Positions 27,101-35,226 of a stretch of DNA of 64,000 nucleotides are shown piece after piece. Origin of the DNA: DASPJQ01 sp035299065 (GTDB lineage Bacteria > Bacteroidota > Bacteroidia > Flavobacteriales_D > UBA2798). Position numbers and translations under genes: made by a program. Numbering within the stretch: the stretch's first letter is position 1; each line of letters starts with the position of its first letter. Under the pieces are notes generated by a model. It was not told where the DNA came from and ran no database searches. It worked only from the letters and a program-made list of their open reading frames with translations. Where the stretch lies: the NCBI GenBank assembly GCA_035299065.1, contig DATGXI010000120.1, positions 1 through 64,000 of the forward strand, given 5' to 3'.

Positions 27101-28757
27101 CGGCAATCAATACGTGAAAGACCTTACGATTAATCCAGGCGCAACATTGACACTGGCAGCAGGAAGTATATTGCATATTTGCGGAAACCTGCTTAACAGC
27201 GGTACCATTATAGCCTCGCCAACATCAACTATTATTTTTGATAATGCAGCAGTTGTACAAACCATGACAGGTAATTTTACCGGAACAAGTGCACTGGGTA
27301 ATTTAACCATTACAAAAACCGGAGGTTCTGTAACCACCAACGATGACGTAGCCATGAAAGGCACATTTACCACATCTAACACAACAAGTATTTTTAATAC
27401 TTCGGGTAAATACATAACCGTAGCAGGTAATTTTACCAATAATAACGGGTCATCAACCTTTACCAATGTTGGTACAACCGGCACCCTGGAATTTAACGGA
27501 ACAAGTACTCAAAACTATACCCAGGGCTCATCGGTGCTTGATTTGAATTATGTTTTAATGAACCACACCGGAACAGGAGTGACGCTTTTGAGTGACATGA
27601 ACATTAAAACAACTACCGGGACCCTTACTCTTACCTTAGGCAAAATAATAACTGGTGCTACTTACCAGGTATATGTAAAAAACAATGCCGTTGGTGCATG
27701 TACAGCAGGGAACACCAGTAGTTTTGTGCAGGGATATTTAAGACGTGCCATAAGCGGTACAGGTGCATTTGAATTTCCGGTTGGGGAATCTGTAAAAGGG
27801 TACCAGCGTGCAACAATTAATTTTACAACTGCCAGTACTGACATTAATAACATACGTGCTGATTTTGTTCAATATGGTTCAACCCCGGCTGCGCTAATGG
27901 TAACCGATTGTACAGTTCCTTATAATCTGCCATTCCTTAACAACGGAAAATGGAACATTAATGCCTATAATGCGGGCATGACACAAATTACAGGTACGGG
28001 CGTTTACAATTGTACATTATGGCCGCTTGCAGGTTCGTATACCAACCACACATCGGCAGTTGAATGGACGGTTGCAAAAGATCCCGGTACAGGATGGGGC
28101 ATAGTTGGTACTTGTAACCTTGCGAGCGTGGTGAACCAGGTGATACGAGATGGCATGACTGGGTTTTCAGGATTTGGCGTTGAACAATCAACCACAACCT
28201 TGCCGGTTGAATTGATTTCATTTGAAGGTGAAAAATCCAACCAGGACCATCTTCTGAAATGGGTAACGGCAAGCGAAATAAACAATGCCTGGTTTATTAT
28301 TGAACATTCTGTAAATGGTCATGATTTTTCAGAGATTCATAAAACCGAAGGAAAAGCCATGAGCAACGTAATTACCGATTACCATTTCTTGTTCAAATAC
28401 CCTGTTGTTGGATTGAATTATTATCGACTTCGCCAGGTAAATACCAATGGTACTTACTCATTCTCCAACATAGTTGTGCTTGATAATACAGAAGACCTGA
28501 TTTTACTGGAAAATTTATTTCCCAATCCAACCAATGGAGATATTCAGTTTGATTTGACAACAAATGAAGACCAGGATTTCAGTATTGACGTGTATGATAT
28601 TTCCGGGAAGATTGTATTACAGAAAAAATACAGCCAGGAGGAAGGTAAAAAAACAGTTGTTCTCGAAACAAGCCAGTTAAGCCGCGGTGTATATACGCTA
28701 CAGGTTTGTGGACAAAACACTAGTTTTAAGTCCATACAGCGCATTGTCAGGAATTAA
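24159..28757 (+). CDS. large T9SS type A sorting-domain surface protein with Ig-like and repeat domains
   Basis: 1532 residues. Signal peptide at 1-21. The first ~620 residues contain a signal-adjacent beta domain and two almost identical units of about 234 residues (152-386 and 387-619), each a jelly-roll-like domain (CASYAGGDVWF, ITDGGMAVYSGTCSS) followed by an Ig-like domain (ISYQWQSSP). A later part has beta-helix-like TLTLAAGSILHICGN strands. Near 1350 begins the common LPVELISFEGEKSNQDHLLKW module, and the last ~80 residues form a type A sorting domain (FPNPTNGD ... DISGKIV ... LSRGVYTLQV). The protein would cross the outer membrane by T9SS and remain on the surface or be released; ligand unknown. 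Confidence 0.93.
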   Translation: MRLINYFLLVLLSLSSLNSNAGTCAGPTPVTVDGACSGANVNETSIYAAPTGCAGTIATDEWWTFSGTTGVSYTVAYVGNTTDDACIAVYTGSCGSMTLVGCVNATGSSATPTETYTFTAGSTTTYYVRVLNYGSGNMGTTSLCVTSAAAAPSNDNPCTATAVTVGSSCSFTTFTNASATSSTGVPAPGCASYAGGDVWFTATVPASGQMIFDSNTGVITDGGMAVYSGTCSSLTLVACDDDNSSNGAMPYLSLTGLTPGATVWIRFWEYNNDNNGTFSLCVYDPCPACSGTPAGGTANASATSITSCTSLTTNLSLTGAATGCNISYQWQSSPNNVTWTNISGATSSTYTASVAATTYFRCVVTCNLSGLSAPSTSVLVTSTVSPPSNDEPCSAIALTVGTTCSFSTYTNSCASASAGIPAPGCASYAGGDVWFSVTVPTSGMLIFDSNTGVITDGGMAVYSGTCSSMTLIGCDDDNSTNGAMPYLSLTGLTAGSTVWVRFWEYNNDNNGTFSICVTNPCPVMCTTPTGGTASASPSTTSCASTSTTLSLAGASSGCGISYQWQSSPDGVTWTNIAGATSTTLSTTAPTTTYYQCLVICSGGSTTASSSTVVTYSGTPPANDLPCNAVTMTLGVTEGGDNVCSGNTGDPAVPGCWTGGSYNTVWYQVTTTSTSLKIKTNLGTLTNTQIAVYSGTCSSLTFVAGSCNDNGPACGSTTIYSSEISLTGLTAGATYFIAVDGNNSLTGTFGIVAIDGSSSWPLVAGQECLSPNPVCSSSITVADPGYQGIGNYCDIPSSYCLLSAERGSVWYSWTTNAAGNINFDIVPNNWPGAPSTTAADYDFALWKLSGSVTCASILAGTSTPLACNYNSLGVTGCSPTGNAPAAYPGFDGSYEPQVACALGDQFILLINNHSTSVDGFNLNFATGGGGAPISYVTAPTSVTWTGGTSTAWNLSSNWGGCAYPICGIDATINPFVVMPTVTGNQYVKDLTINPGATLTLAAGSILHICGNLLNSGTIIASPTSTIIFDNAAVVQTMTGNFTGTSALGNLTITKTGGSVTTNDDVAMKGTFTTSNTTSIFNTSGKYITVAGNFTNNNGSSTFTNVGTTGTLEFNGTSTQNYTQGSSVLDLNYVLMNHTGTGVTLLSDMNIKTTTGTLTLTLGKIITGATYQVYVKNNAVGACTAGNTSSFVQGYLRRAISGTGAFEFPVGESVKGYQRATINFTTASTDINNIRADFVQYGSTPAALMVTDCTVPYNLPFLNNGKWNINAYNAGMTQITGTGVYNCTLWPLAGSYTNHTSAVEWTVAKDPGTGWGIVGTCNLASVVNQVIRDGMTGFSGFGVEQSTTTLPVELISFEGEKSNQDHLLKWVTASEINNAWFIIEHSVNGHDFSEIHKTEGKAMSNVITDYHFLFKYPVVGLNYYRLRQVNTNGTYSFSNIVVLDNTEDLILLENLFPNPTNGDIQFDLTTNEDQDFSIDVYDISGKIVLQKKYSQEEGKKTVVLETSQLSRGVYTLQVCGQNTSFKSIQRIVRN
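24612..26015 (+). repeat. tandem 705/699-nt coding repeat
   Basis: Two direct units, 24612-25316 and 25317-26015, encode residues 152-386 and 387-619 of the T9SS cargo. The start of each unit encodes PSND(N/E)PC, and a truncated third start (PANDLPC) follows at 26016. The protein sequence is strongly conserved while many third codon positions differ, so the duplication is not recent. Confidence 0.85.
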
Positions 28758-28896
28758 GATGCATTGTAAATACAATGATCTATAAGCCCTGATAAGGTTT
28801 TGACACGTTAATATTTTCACTTTTAGTTGCTTTGTGTGTTTTATTCATGTAGGTTTACTTGTACACCTCAAAATAATTCTTATCTTTAAGGCAGGT

Positions 28897-29346
28897 ATGA
28901 AGCAGGTTTACAATTTGTTTTTTCTTTTTTTAATTTTAGTGCCAGGACTTGTTTTGGCACAAGGTAACACCGACCCTTATCAAAACAGGGTTATCATGAA
29001 ATACTATTCGCATGAAGAACTTCAAACAATTGAGTCAACCATGCCGGGTAAATTTCAACAAATCAAAAATTATTTTATTTATTCTTTTACTGTAACGCCC
29101 ATTCCCTGTTCTTCATGTGCCGAAGCAGATCTTAGTTTGATTGACATAAGGGAGTACGAAGCACACAGGCATGAAATAAGGCCAATAACAATAACGGATG
29201 AGGTGCACGGTTTCAAAATTACCCTGATGTCAAAAGCTGAATTGGGGCGTTTGAACGAAGCGCCTGTTAATGCGTCTCAAACCGGAATACGTTCGGCCTT
29301 GAATTTTCATGTTAAAAAAGAAATAAGCTTTCCAAAACGGAATTAA
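28897..29346 (+). CDS. small secreted protein before a T9SS cargo gene
   Basis: 149 residues from the ATG at 28897 (MKQVYNLFFLFLILVP); the ATG at 28834 would add 21 residues ahead of this signal peptide. Cleavage is likely after LAQ. The mature region begins NTDPYQNRVIMKYYSHEELQ and contains PIPCSSCAEADLSLIDIREYE with a Cys-x-x-Cys pair. No family recognised. A TATCTTTA box lies at 28881-28888. The next gene starts 1 nt after its stop, so the two are coupled. Confidence 0.72.
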   Translation: MKQVYNLFFLFLILVPGLVLAQGNTDPYQNRVIMKYYSHEELQTIESTMPGKFQQIKNYFIYSFTVTPIPCSSCAEADLSLIDIREYEAHRHEIRPITITDEVHGFKITLMSKAELGRLNEAPVNASQTGIRSALNFHVKKEISFPKRN

Positions 29347-29347
29347 A

Positions 29348-31654
29348 GTGAGGCAATTCGTTCGATATATTAAATCAATTGCACTTGTGCTGGTTGCAGT
29401 TTTGCTTTTTGATGCAACGTGTGTTGCGCAATGCACCAACGCGTTTGCCTTTGGAACAGCTACAGCGCCAACAACTACAACCCCCTTAACCATTACAACC
29501 TGTGTTTATCAAAACGAATACAATACCATAAACAGCGTAGTTGCAGGAAACACATACGTATCAACTAACAGTGCCGGTGGTTGCATTACTGTTCACAGTG
29601 GAACTCCCGGTGGACCGGTAGTAGGATTTGGTCCTTCACCGTTAACCTGGACTGCAACTGTTTCGGGTACATATTATATCCACTACAATACAAATTGTGC
29701 CTGTGGTACAACTACAGGTTGCACCACCAGTACCATTACCTGCACATCGTGCGGTGCAACAGCACCAAACCCGTGCACAAGTATAATTAACATTGCTGCA
29801 TGTGGAACAGCTGTTACCGCCAACTTAAGTGGTACGGGCGCAGGTTGGAATACAACTGCCTGCGGGTTTACTACTTCAGGTGCCGAGCAGATTTACAGCT
29901 TTACACCAACGGTGACCGGCATTTATTCATTAAATGTTACGTCAGCTTCGGGTGGTTACATCGATTATTTCTGGGTGAACTCAACTTCAGGTTGCTCAAG
30001 CGCGGCACCGTGGACGTGTATTGATGATATTTCCTCAGTAGGAACGTGGGGTTCGATGAGTTGGACAGCCGGACAAACATATTATATCCTACTGGATGCA
30101 GAACCAACTTCGGCAACCAGTCAAACTTTCAGCATTAATTGCGTAAGTGTACCCAATCCATGCGCCAGCATACTGCCTTTAACCTGTGGAACCGCGGTTA
30201 CTGCAAACCTTAGCGGAAGTGGTGCCGGATGGAATACAACAGCTTGTGGATTTACAACATCAGGAGCGGAAGTTATTTACAGTTTTACACCAAGTGTTAC
30301 TGGCACACATTCACTCAATGTAACAGCAGCATCAGGTGGATTTATTGACTACTTCTGGATTAATTCAACTTCAGGCTGTTCAAGTACGGCACCGTGGACG
30401 TGCATTGATGATATTTCATCAACAGGTTCGTGGGGCAGTATGAGTTGGACAGCAGGTCAAACATATTATATATTATTAAATGCAGAACCAACCAGCGCTA
30501 CCAGCCAGACATTTAGTATCCAATGTCCCGGAGGTTCTGCTGTGACAGCAAGTGAATGTATTGCAGCGGTAAACGTTTGTACTAACCTCACATTTTCTGT
30601 TGATCCAAGTGGTTATGGAGCCACCATGGAAATTCCTGCTTTGGGAACGGTTGGAAATCCTAGCTTATTCCTTGGTGACGGGTTGCTCAGTACATGGGGA
30701 AGCGATCATGATGGTTGTTTGCGAACGTTTGGTACGCCTGAAAACAACAGCACATGGATGATTGTAAATGTTGCCACCGCAGGTAATCTTGAATTTAGCT
30801 TTGGTGCAGCCGGTGGATTTAATTGTTATGACTGGATAATGTATCCATACAACACAACAGCATGTGCATCTATACCAACAGGTTCCTATGCGCCTGTAAG
30901 GTGTAACTGGAATAATCCATGCGCATCGTTCACTGGTGTTGCTACAGCCATTCCTGCCGGTGGTAATGCAAATAATTTTGAACCTGCCATTCCTGTTGTG
31001 GTTGGTCAGCAATTCGTGATATGCTTTTCAAACTATACAGGGGCAATTACAACAGTACCACTCAACTTTTTTGGAACAGCATCAGTAAGCTGTACGCCTT
31101 TGCCAGTTGAACTCACAACATTTAACGGGAACAAAAAAGATAAAGACATTTTGTTGTACTGGCACACGCAAACAGAAACCAATGTTTCTCATTATACAAT
31201 TATGCATTCGGTTGATGGTTTGAATTTTTCGCCCGTAGGCAACATTACCTCGCTTGCAGCCAATAACGCTGCCAGTTATGATTTTACACATACCAATCCC
31301 ATTTATGGAATTAATTATTACCGGCTTATCATGACTGATGCTGATAATAAATCGCAGGAATCGGGCATACTTGCCATTGATTTCAGGAAAGAAGAATTTG
31401 TCGTTGGTGATATTCGTCCCAACCCATCAGCAGGAGTTTCTCATATTACCGTGGATTCAAAAGACGAAGCAGAAATGGTGATTGTTATTTCTGACATAAG
31501 CGGTAAAGTGGTAAATGAGCAAAAAATAAGCCTTGTAAAAGGGTCAAATACCATTGAAATAAACACAGCTGTACTCGCAAAAGGAATTTATCATTTTGCA
31601 GTTTCGGGTCCCAGGGCCACCCAATCAAGGGTGCAAAAACTGGTTGTTGAGTAA
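29348..31654 (+). CDS. T9SS type A sorting-domain protein with twin CUB-like repeats
   Basis: 768 residues from a GTG start. Hydrophobic N-terminus (residues 8-25) then AQCTN marks the signal peptide. Two tandem repeats of about 129 residues (140-268 and 269-397) carry GAGWNTTACGFTTSGAE, IDYFW(V/I)NSTSGC and WGSMSWTAGQTYYILL. A further cysteine-rich beta domain (DGLLSTWGSDHDGC) follows. The LPVELTTFNGNKKDKDILLYW linker (near 585) and a type A sorting domain (IRPNPSAG ... DISGKVV ... LAKGIYHFAV) close the protein. Same design as the 1532-residue cargo, and likewise paired with a small secreted protein. Confidence 0.92.
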   Translation: MRQFVRYIKSIALVLVAVLLFDATCVAQCTNAFAFGTATAPTTTTPLTITTCVYQNEYNTINSVVAGNTYVSTNSAGGCITVHSGTPGGPVVGFGPSPLTWTATVSGTYYIHYNTNCACGTTTGCTTSTITCTSCGATAPNPCTSIINIAACGTAVTANLSGTGAGWNTTACGFTTSGAEQIYSFTPTVTGIYSLNVTSASGGYIDYFWVNSTSGCSSAAPWTCIDDISSVGTWGSMSWTAGQTYYILLDAEPTSATSQTFSINCVSVPNPCASILPLTCGTAVTANLSGSGAGWNTTACGFTTSGAEVIYSFTPSVTGTHSLNVTAASGGFIDYFWINSTSGCSSTAPWTCIDDISSTGSWGSMSWTAGQTYYILLNAEPTSATSQTFSIQCPGGSAVTASECIAAVNVCTNLTFSVDPSGYGATMEIPALGTVGNPSLFLGDGLLSTWGSDHDGCLRTFGTPENNSTWMIVNVATAGNLEFSFGAAGGFNCYDWIMYPYNTTACASIPTGSYAPVRCNWNNPCASFTGVATAIPAGGNANNFEPAIPVVVGQQFVICFSNYTGAITTVPLNFFGTASVSCTPLPVELTTFNGNKKDKDILLYWHTQTETNVSHYTIMHSVDGLNFSPVGNITSLAANNAASYDFTHTNPIYGINYYRLIMTDADNKSQESGILAIDFRKEEFVVGDIRPNPSAGVSHITVDSKDEAEMVIVISDISGKVVNEQKISLVKGSNTIEINTAVLAKGIYHFAVSGPRATQSRVQKLVVE
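29765..30538 (+). repeat. tandem 387-nt coding repeat
   Basis: Two units start at 29765 and 30152 and encode residues 140-268 and 269-397. Their proteins are close to identical over long stretches, but codons differ often (for example, the two WGSMSWTAGQ segments use different Gly, Ser, Ala and Gly codons). This points to old duplication with conserved protein sequence. Confidence 0.85.
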
Positions 31655-31710
31655 TCAGGTATATTCGTATAAAATCTTATCGTTTCAATGCTTAACTTGT
31701 ACCTTGATTT

Positions 31711-32799
31711 ATGGCGTCAGCATTTTTCAGGGATTTAAAAGTAATTGAACTATCAAGTGTTTTGGCTGGTCCGGCAGTGGGGATGTTTTTTGCCGAGTTG
31801 GGTGCAAAAGTCATTAAAATTGAAAACAAACATTCGGACGGTGATATTACACGTAAGTGGAAATTACCCGCTGAAAACGGCAACCGTGTATCGGCCTATT
31901 TTGCCAGTGTAAACTACAACAAAACCTATGTTTTGGCCGATTTGCTTGATGCGGCCGATAAAAAAGCAGTAATCGATCTTATAAGCAATGCGGATGTGGT
32001 TATTGTCAATTTTAAAAAAGGCGATGATCAGAAATTTGGTTTCACCTTTAACGAACTGTCGGTGCTGAATCCAAAACTCATTTATGCGCACATTACCGGT
32101 TACGGCCCCGATTCAGATAAAACTGCTTTTGATGCGGTTTTGCAGGCTGAAACCGGGTTTATGTATATGAACGGCACAACGGAAAGCGGTCCGGTAAAAA
32201 TGCCGGTGGCACTTATTGACATATTGGCCGCCCACCAGTTGAAAGAAGCTGTGCTGCTCGCCTTGTTGCAGAGGAAAGACACAGGGAAAGGTGCGTATGT
32301 GCATTGCTCGTTATACCAGGCCGCCATTTCATCACTGGCCAATCAGGCATCCAATTATTTAATGACAGGCGCTGTTGCACAACCCATGGGAACCTTGCAT
32401 CCCAACATTGCACCCTATGGTGAGGTATTGATAACAGCCGACCAGAAAAAACTTATACTGGCGGTTGGAACCGATGGGCAGTTTAACGCTTTGTGCCGGG
32501 TTTTGGTACCGGGTCTTGAAATGGATCAACGCTTTTTAACCAATACAATTCGCATTAAAAACCGTATGGCTTTGCTGGTCATGTTGCAGGAAGCAGCAGG
32601 TAAAATAAGTGCCGTTGAGCTGGAAAAAAAACTGCTTGCAGCAGGTGTGCCGCATGGTTTTGTAAATGACATAAAAACTGTTTTTGAAAATACACTTGCA
32701 CAAGAGCTTGTGCGTGAAGAAAACATTGAAGGCATACAAACCAAACGCGTTTCAACCATTGCATTTAACACCAATTTTTTAAATGGTACGAATAATTGA
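31711..32799 (+). CDS. CaiB/BaiF family CoA transferase (class III)
   Basis: A 362-residue cytosolic enzyme that moves CoA between acyl groups through enzyme-bound intermediates. N-terminal FRDLKVIELSSVLAGPAVGMFFAELGAKVIKIE is the standard CoA-binding start, and GPDSDKTAFDAVLQAETGFMYMNG carries the catalytic Asp (FDAVLQA). The substrate cannot be told; alpha-methylacyl-CoA racemase-like and carnitine/oxalate-type enzymes are all in this family. It ends inside the start of the GNAT gene (17-nt overlap), so the two are coupled. Confidence 0.9.
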   Translation: MASAFFRDLKVIELSSVLAGPAVGMFFAELGAKVIKIENKHSDGDITRKWKLPAENGNRVSAYFASVNYNKTYVLADLLDAADKKAVIDLISNADVVIVNFKKGDDQKFGFTFNELSVLNPKLIYAHITGYGPDSDKTAFDAVLQAETGFMYMNGTTESGPVKMPVALIDILAAHQLKEAVLLALLQRKDTGKGAYVHCSLYQAAISSLANQASNYLMTGAVAQPMGTLHPNIAPYGEVLITADQKKLILAVGTDGQFNALCRVLVPGLEMDQRFLTNTIRIKNRMALLVMLQEAAGKISAVELEKKLLAAGVPHGFVNDIKTVFENTLAQELVREENIEGIQTKRVSTIAFNTNFLNGTNN

Positions 32800-33217
32800 A
32801 CCCAATACACCACAGGAGTGGAATGCGTATTACCAGTTGAGGTATGACACGTTGCGTAAACCGTGGAACCAACCACCCGGAAGTGAAAAAGATGAAATTG
32901 AAGACCAATGCATACATTTATTTGCGCTCAGCAATGACGCGCCTGCAGGTGTATGCCGCATACAATATAATTCGGCCGATGAGGCGCAGGTTCGGTTTAT
33001 GGGTGTTGATGCCCAATTAAGGGGGCAAAAAATCGGGCATCGATTATTACAGGAGGCTGAAAAAATTGCCATGCAAAACGGGCGTAAATACATGACCCTG
33101 CAGGCGCGTGAGGAAGCAGTTAAGTTTTATGAATCAGCCGGCTATTCAATTGTTGAAAAAACATTTTTGATGTGGGGTACAATTCAGCATTTCCGAATGA
33201 ACAAAACCTTGAAATAA
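32783..33217 (+). CDS. GNAT family N-acetyltransferase
   Basis: A 144-residue acetyltransferase of the ElaA/YjcF-like type. QLRYDTLRKPWNQPPGSEKDE at the N-terminus, FMGVDAQLRGQKIGHRLLQEAE (acetyl-CoA loop, Q/RxxGxG/A) and MTLQAREEAVKFYESAGY are family features. Substrate unknown. The start lies 17 nt inside the CoA-transferase gene, showing coupling. Confidence 0.9.
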   Translation: MVRIIEPNTPQEWNAYYQLRYDTLRKPWNQPPGSEKDEIEDQCIHLFALSNDAPAGVCRIQYNSADEAQVRFMGVDAQLRGQKIGHRLLQEAEKIAMQNGRKYMTLQAREEAVKFYESAGYSIVEKTFLMWGTIQHFRMNKTLK

Positions 33218-33278
33218 AGGGGCTTTAACGTTTTGGCCCGATTTTTTCATAATTACGGCATGTAAAAGGTAAAATGTT

Positions 33279-33286
33279 TAAGTTTG
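33279..33286 (+). promoter_or_regulatory. -7 promoter box abutting an ATG start
   Basis: TAAGTTTG at 33279-33286 matches TAnnTTTG exactly. The ATG at 33292 is 5 nt further on, and that start gives a clean signal peptide. The upstream in-frame ATG at 33274 lies 5' of the box and would not be in this transcript. Confidence 0.5.
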
Positions 33287-33291
33287 TACGC

Positions 33292-34017
33292 ATGCGCAAC
33301 CTAACCGCAATCTTGATTTTAGTAGTTTTTTGTTCAAACAGGAGTATATCACAAGGCTTGTTTGACAAACAATTGCCCAAGCGCACATACGATGCCTCGG
33401 TAGTTGATTCCATTTATGGAATTACCATATATGAAGAACTCGTAATGGCCCTGGGTGGCGACAGTGTTCGCAAAAATGGCGTGTACGCATGCAACGGTTG
33501 GTTTGAGGATGCGTACCTTGATGGCACTATTATTCACAAAGGCTTTTACCAGTCAGGCCAGTTGCAATCCTACAAAAATTTTTACCCGAATGGCCAGTGT
33601 GAACGTGACTTTTCATCGCTTGATGCCATGTTTGCCGAGTGTAAATTATATTTTCCAACAGGTCAGATGAAATCCAAAGTCAAATATGTTGAGGGATCAG
33701 CAAAGGAATGGACTGACTATTATACAAACGGTGTTGTGCAGTTTGAAGAAAAAATGAACAAAAGCATGGATTATTACGAATACCAGAAATTTTATTATCC
33801 ATCAGGTAAACCATCTAAAATTTTTGAACTCGTAGATAAGAAAAAAATGGTTTTTAATTATACCGAGTATTATGAAAGTGGTACAGTTAAAGTACAAGGC
33901 CAGCGTATATTTATAAAAGATTCCAATACTTATTTTGATAACGGTGAATGGAATTATTTTGATGAGTCGGGAAGCAAAACTAAAACTGATAAGTTTGACA
34001 GGGGAGTGAAGCTCTGA
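33292..34017 (+). CDS. secreted MORN-type repeat protein
   Basis: 241 residues from the ATG at 33292 (MRNLTAILILVVFCSNRSISQG, a good signal peptide). An ATG at 33274 is in frame but sits upstream of a perfect -7 box, so it was not chosen. Repeats of the form YPNGQ...FYPSGK...YYESGTVKVQG and FDNGEWNYFDESGSK match MORN-like (toxin-antitoxin YwqK-type) repeats, here in at least five copies. These are extended beta repeats whose function in Bacteroidota is unknown. Stands alone between the GNAT gene and hemE. Confidence 0.78.
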   Translation: MRNLTAILILVVFCSNRSISQGLFDKQLPKRTYDASVVDSIYGITIYEELVMALGGDSVRKNGVYACNGWFEDAYLDGTIIHKGFYQSGQLQSYKNFYPNGQCERDFSSLDAMFAECKLYFPTGQMKSKVKYVEGSAKEWTDYYTNGVVQFEEKMNKSMDYYEYQKFYYPSGKPSKIFELVDKKKMVFNYTEYYESGTVKVQGQRIFIKDSNTYFDNGEWNYFDESGSKTKTDKFDRGVKL

Positions 34018-34132
34018 TTTTCTTAAGTTACCCATTGGGTTGAATAACTGTTTCAAACCTTATTTATTCGGGAGCTAACTCCATTAATTTTTTCAGACCA
34101 TTGATAAATGATAATTATACATCGATATTTGT

Positions 34133-34140
34133 TACATTTG
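34133..34140 (+). promoter_or_regulatory. -7 promoter box abutting the hemE TTG start
   Basis: TACATTTG at 34133-34140 is an exact TAnnTTTG match. The TTG start codon of hemE is at 34145, 4 nt later, so the transcript would begin about at the start codon. No TTTG was found at the usual -33 distance. Confidence 0.45.
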
Positions 34141-34144
34141 CACG

Positions 34145-35176
34145 TTGTCTTACAAGAACAATATATTGCTTGATACGCTTTCGGGAAAAAAAACGGACCG
34201 TTATCCTGTGTGGGTAATGCGTCAGGCAGGCCGCATTTTAAAAGAATACCGGGAAGTAAGAGCCCAGGCCGGGTCATTCATCAACCTGGTTACAACACCC
34301 GAACTGGCTGCCGAGGTTACCATTCAACCAGTTGATTTGCTAGGTGTTGATGCGGCCATAATTTTTTCAGATATTCTTGTAATTCCCGAGGCCATGGGTT
34401 TTCCATATAAAATGGAGGAAGAAAAAGGCCCCATTTTTATCAAAACCATTGAAGGTCCTTCGGATGTTAACCTTTTAGAAAATGCTGATGTGGATGACAG
34501 GTTAGCATACGTAATGGAAGCCATTAAACTGGCTAAAAAAGGCCTGAATAACCGTGTGCCACTTATAGGCTTTGCAGGTGCTCCACTTACTATTTTCGCC
34601 TATTTAACAGAGGGAAAAGGAAGCAAAACCTTTTCAAAAACACGCAAGTTTTTATACACCAATCCCGCACAGGCGCACATAGCTCTTCAAAAAATAACCG
34701 AAACTACCATTGCCTATTTGAAAGCGCAAATAAAGGCCGGTGCCGATGTAGTTCAGCTATTTGATTCATGGGCAGGTATTTTTGAACCTGACCAATACAA
34801 AGAATTTGGGGAAACCTATATAAATCAAATTACTACAGCTATAACTGAGGTTCCGGTAACTGTTTTTGCCAAGGGTGCCTGGTGGTCAATTGAACGTTTT
34901 GCCCAAACAGGGTGTACAACCATTGGAATTGACTGGAATATAACCATGACCGAAGCACGCCAAAAGGCTGGAAATAACAAAGTTTTGCAAGGTAACCTTG
35001 ATCCCTGCGTGTTGTATGGCACGATTCCTGATATTCAAAAAGCATCCAATAAAATGTTGCAAAGCTTTGCGGGTAACCGGCATATTGCTAATTTAGGGCA
35101 CGGAGTTTATCCGGATACGGATCCTCAAAAGCTCAAATGTTTTATTGATACAGTAAAAGAATTTAACTTAAACTAA
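34145..35176 (+). CDS. hemE: uroporphyrinogen decarboxylase
   Basis: A 343-residue enzyme that removes four carboxyl groups from uroporphyrinogen III to give coproporphyrinogen III in heme synthesis. From the TTG start, SYKNNILLDTLSG and then VWVMRQAGRILKEY (residues 23-36) align with the family N-terminus, including the conserved MRQAGR. GFAGAPLTIFAYLTEGKGSK, VQLFDSWAG and LGHGVYPDTDP are the remaining hallmarks. Starting later would lose conserved residues, so the TTG start is well supported. Confidence 0.96.
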   Translation: MSYKNNILLDTLSGKKTDRYPVWVMRQAGRILKEYREVRAQAGSFINLVTTPELAAEVTIQPVDLLGVDAAIIFSDILVIPEAMGFPYKMEEEKGPIFIKTIEGPSDVNLLENADVDDRLAYVMEAIKLAKKGLNNRVPLIGFAGAPLTIFAYLTEGKGSKTFSKTRKFLYTNPAQAHIALQKITETTIAYLKAQIKAGADVVQLFDSWAGIFEPDQYKEFGETYINQITTAITEVPVTVFAKGAWWSIERFAQTGCTTIGIDWNITMTEARQKAGNNKVLQGNLDPCVLYGTIPDIQKASNKMLQSFAGNRHIANLGHGVYPDTDPQKLKCFIDTVKEFNLN

Positions 35177-35226
35177 ATAAACCGCATGCCAATTGTAGGT
35201 GTTTGCGTGCATTAAAAACAAAGCGT

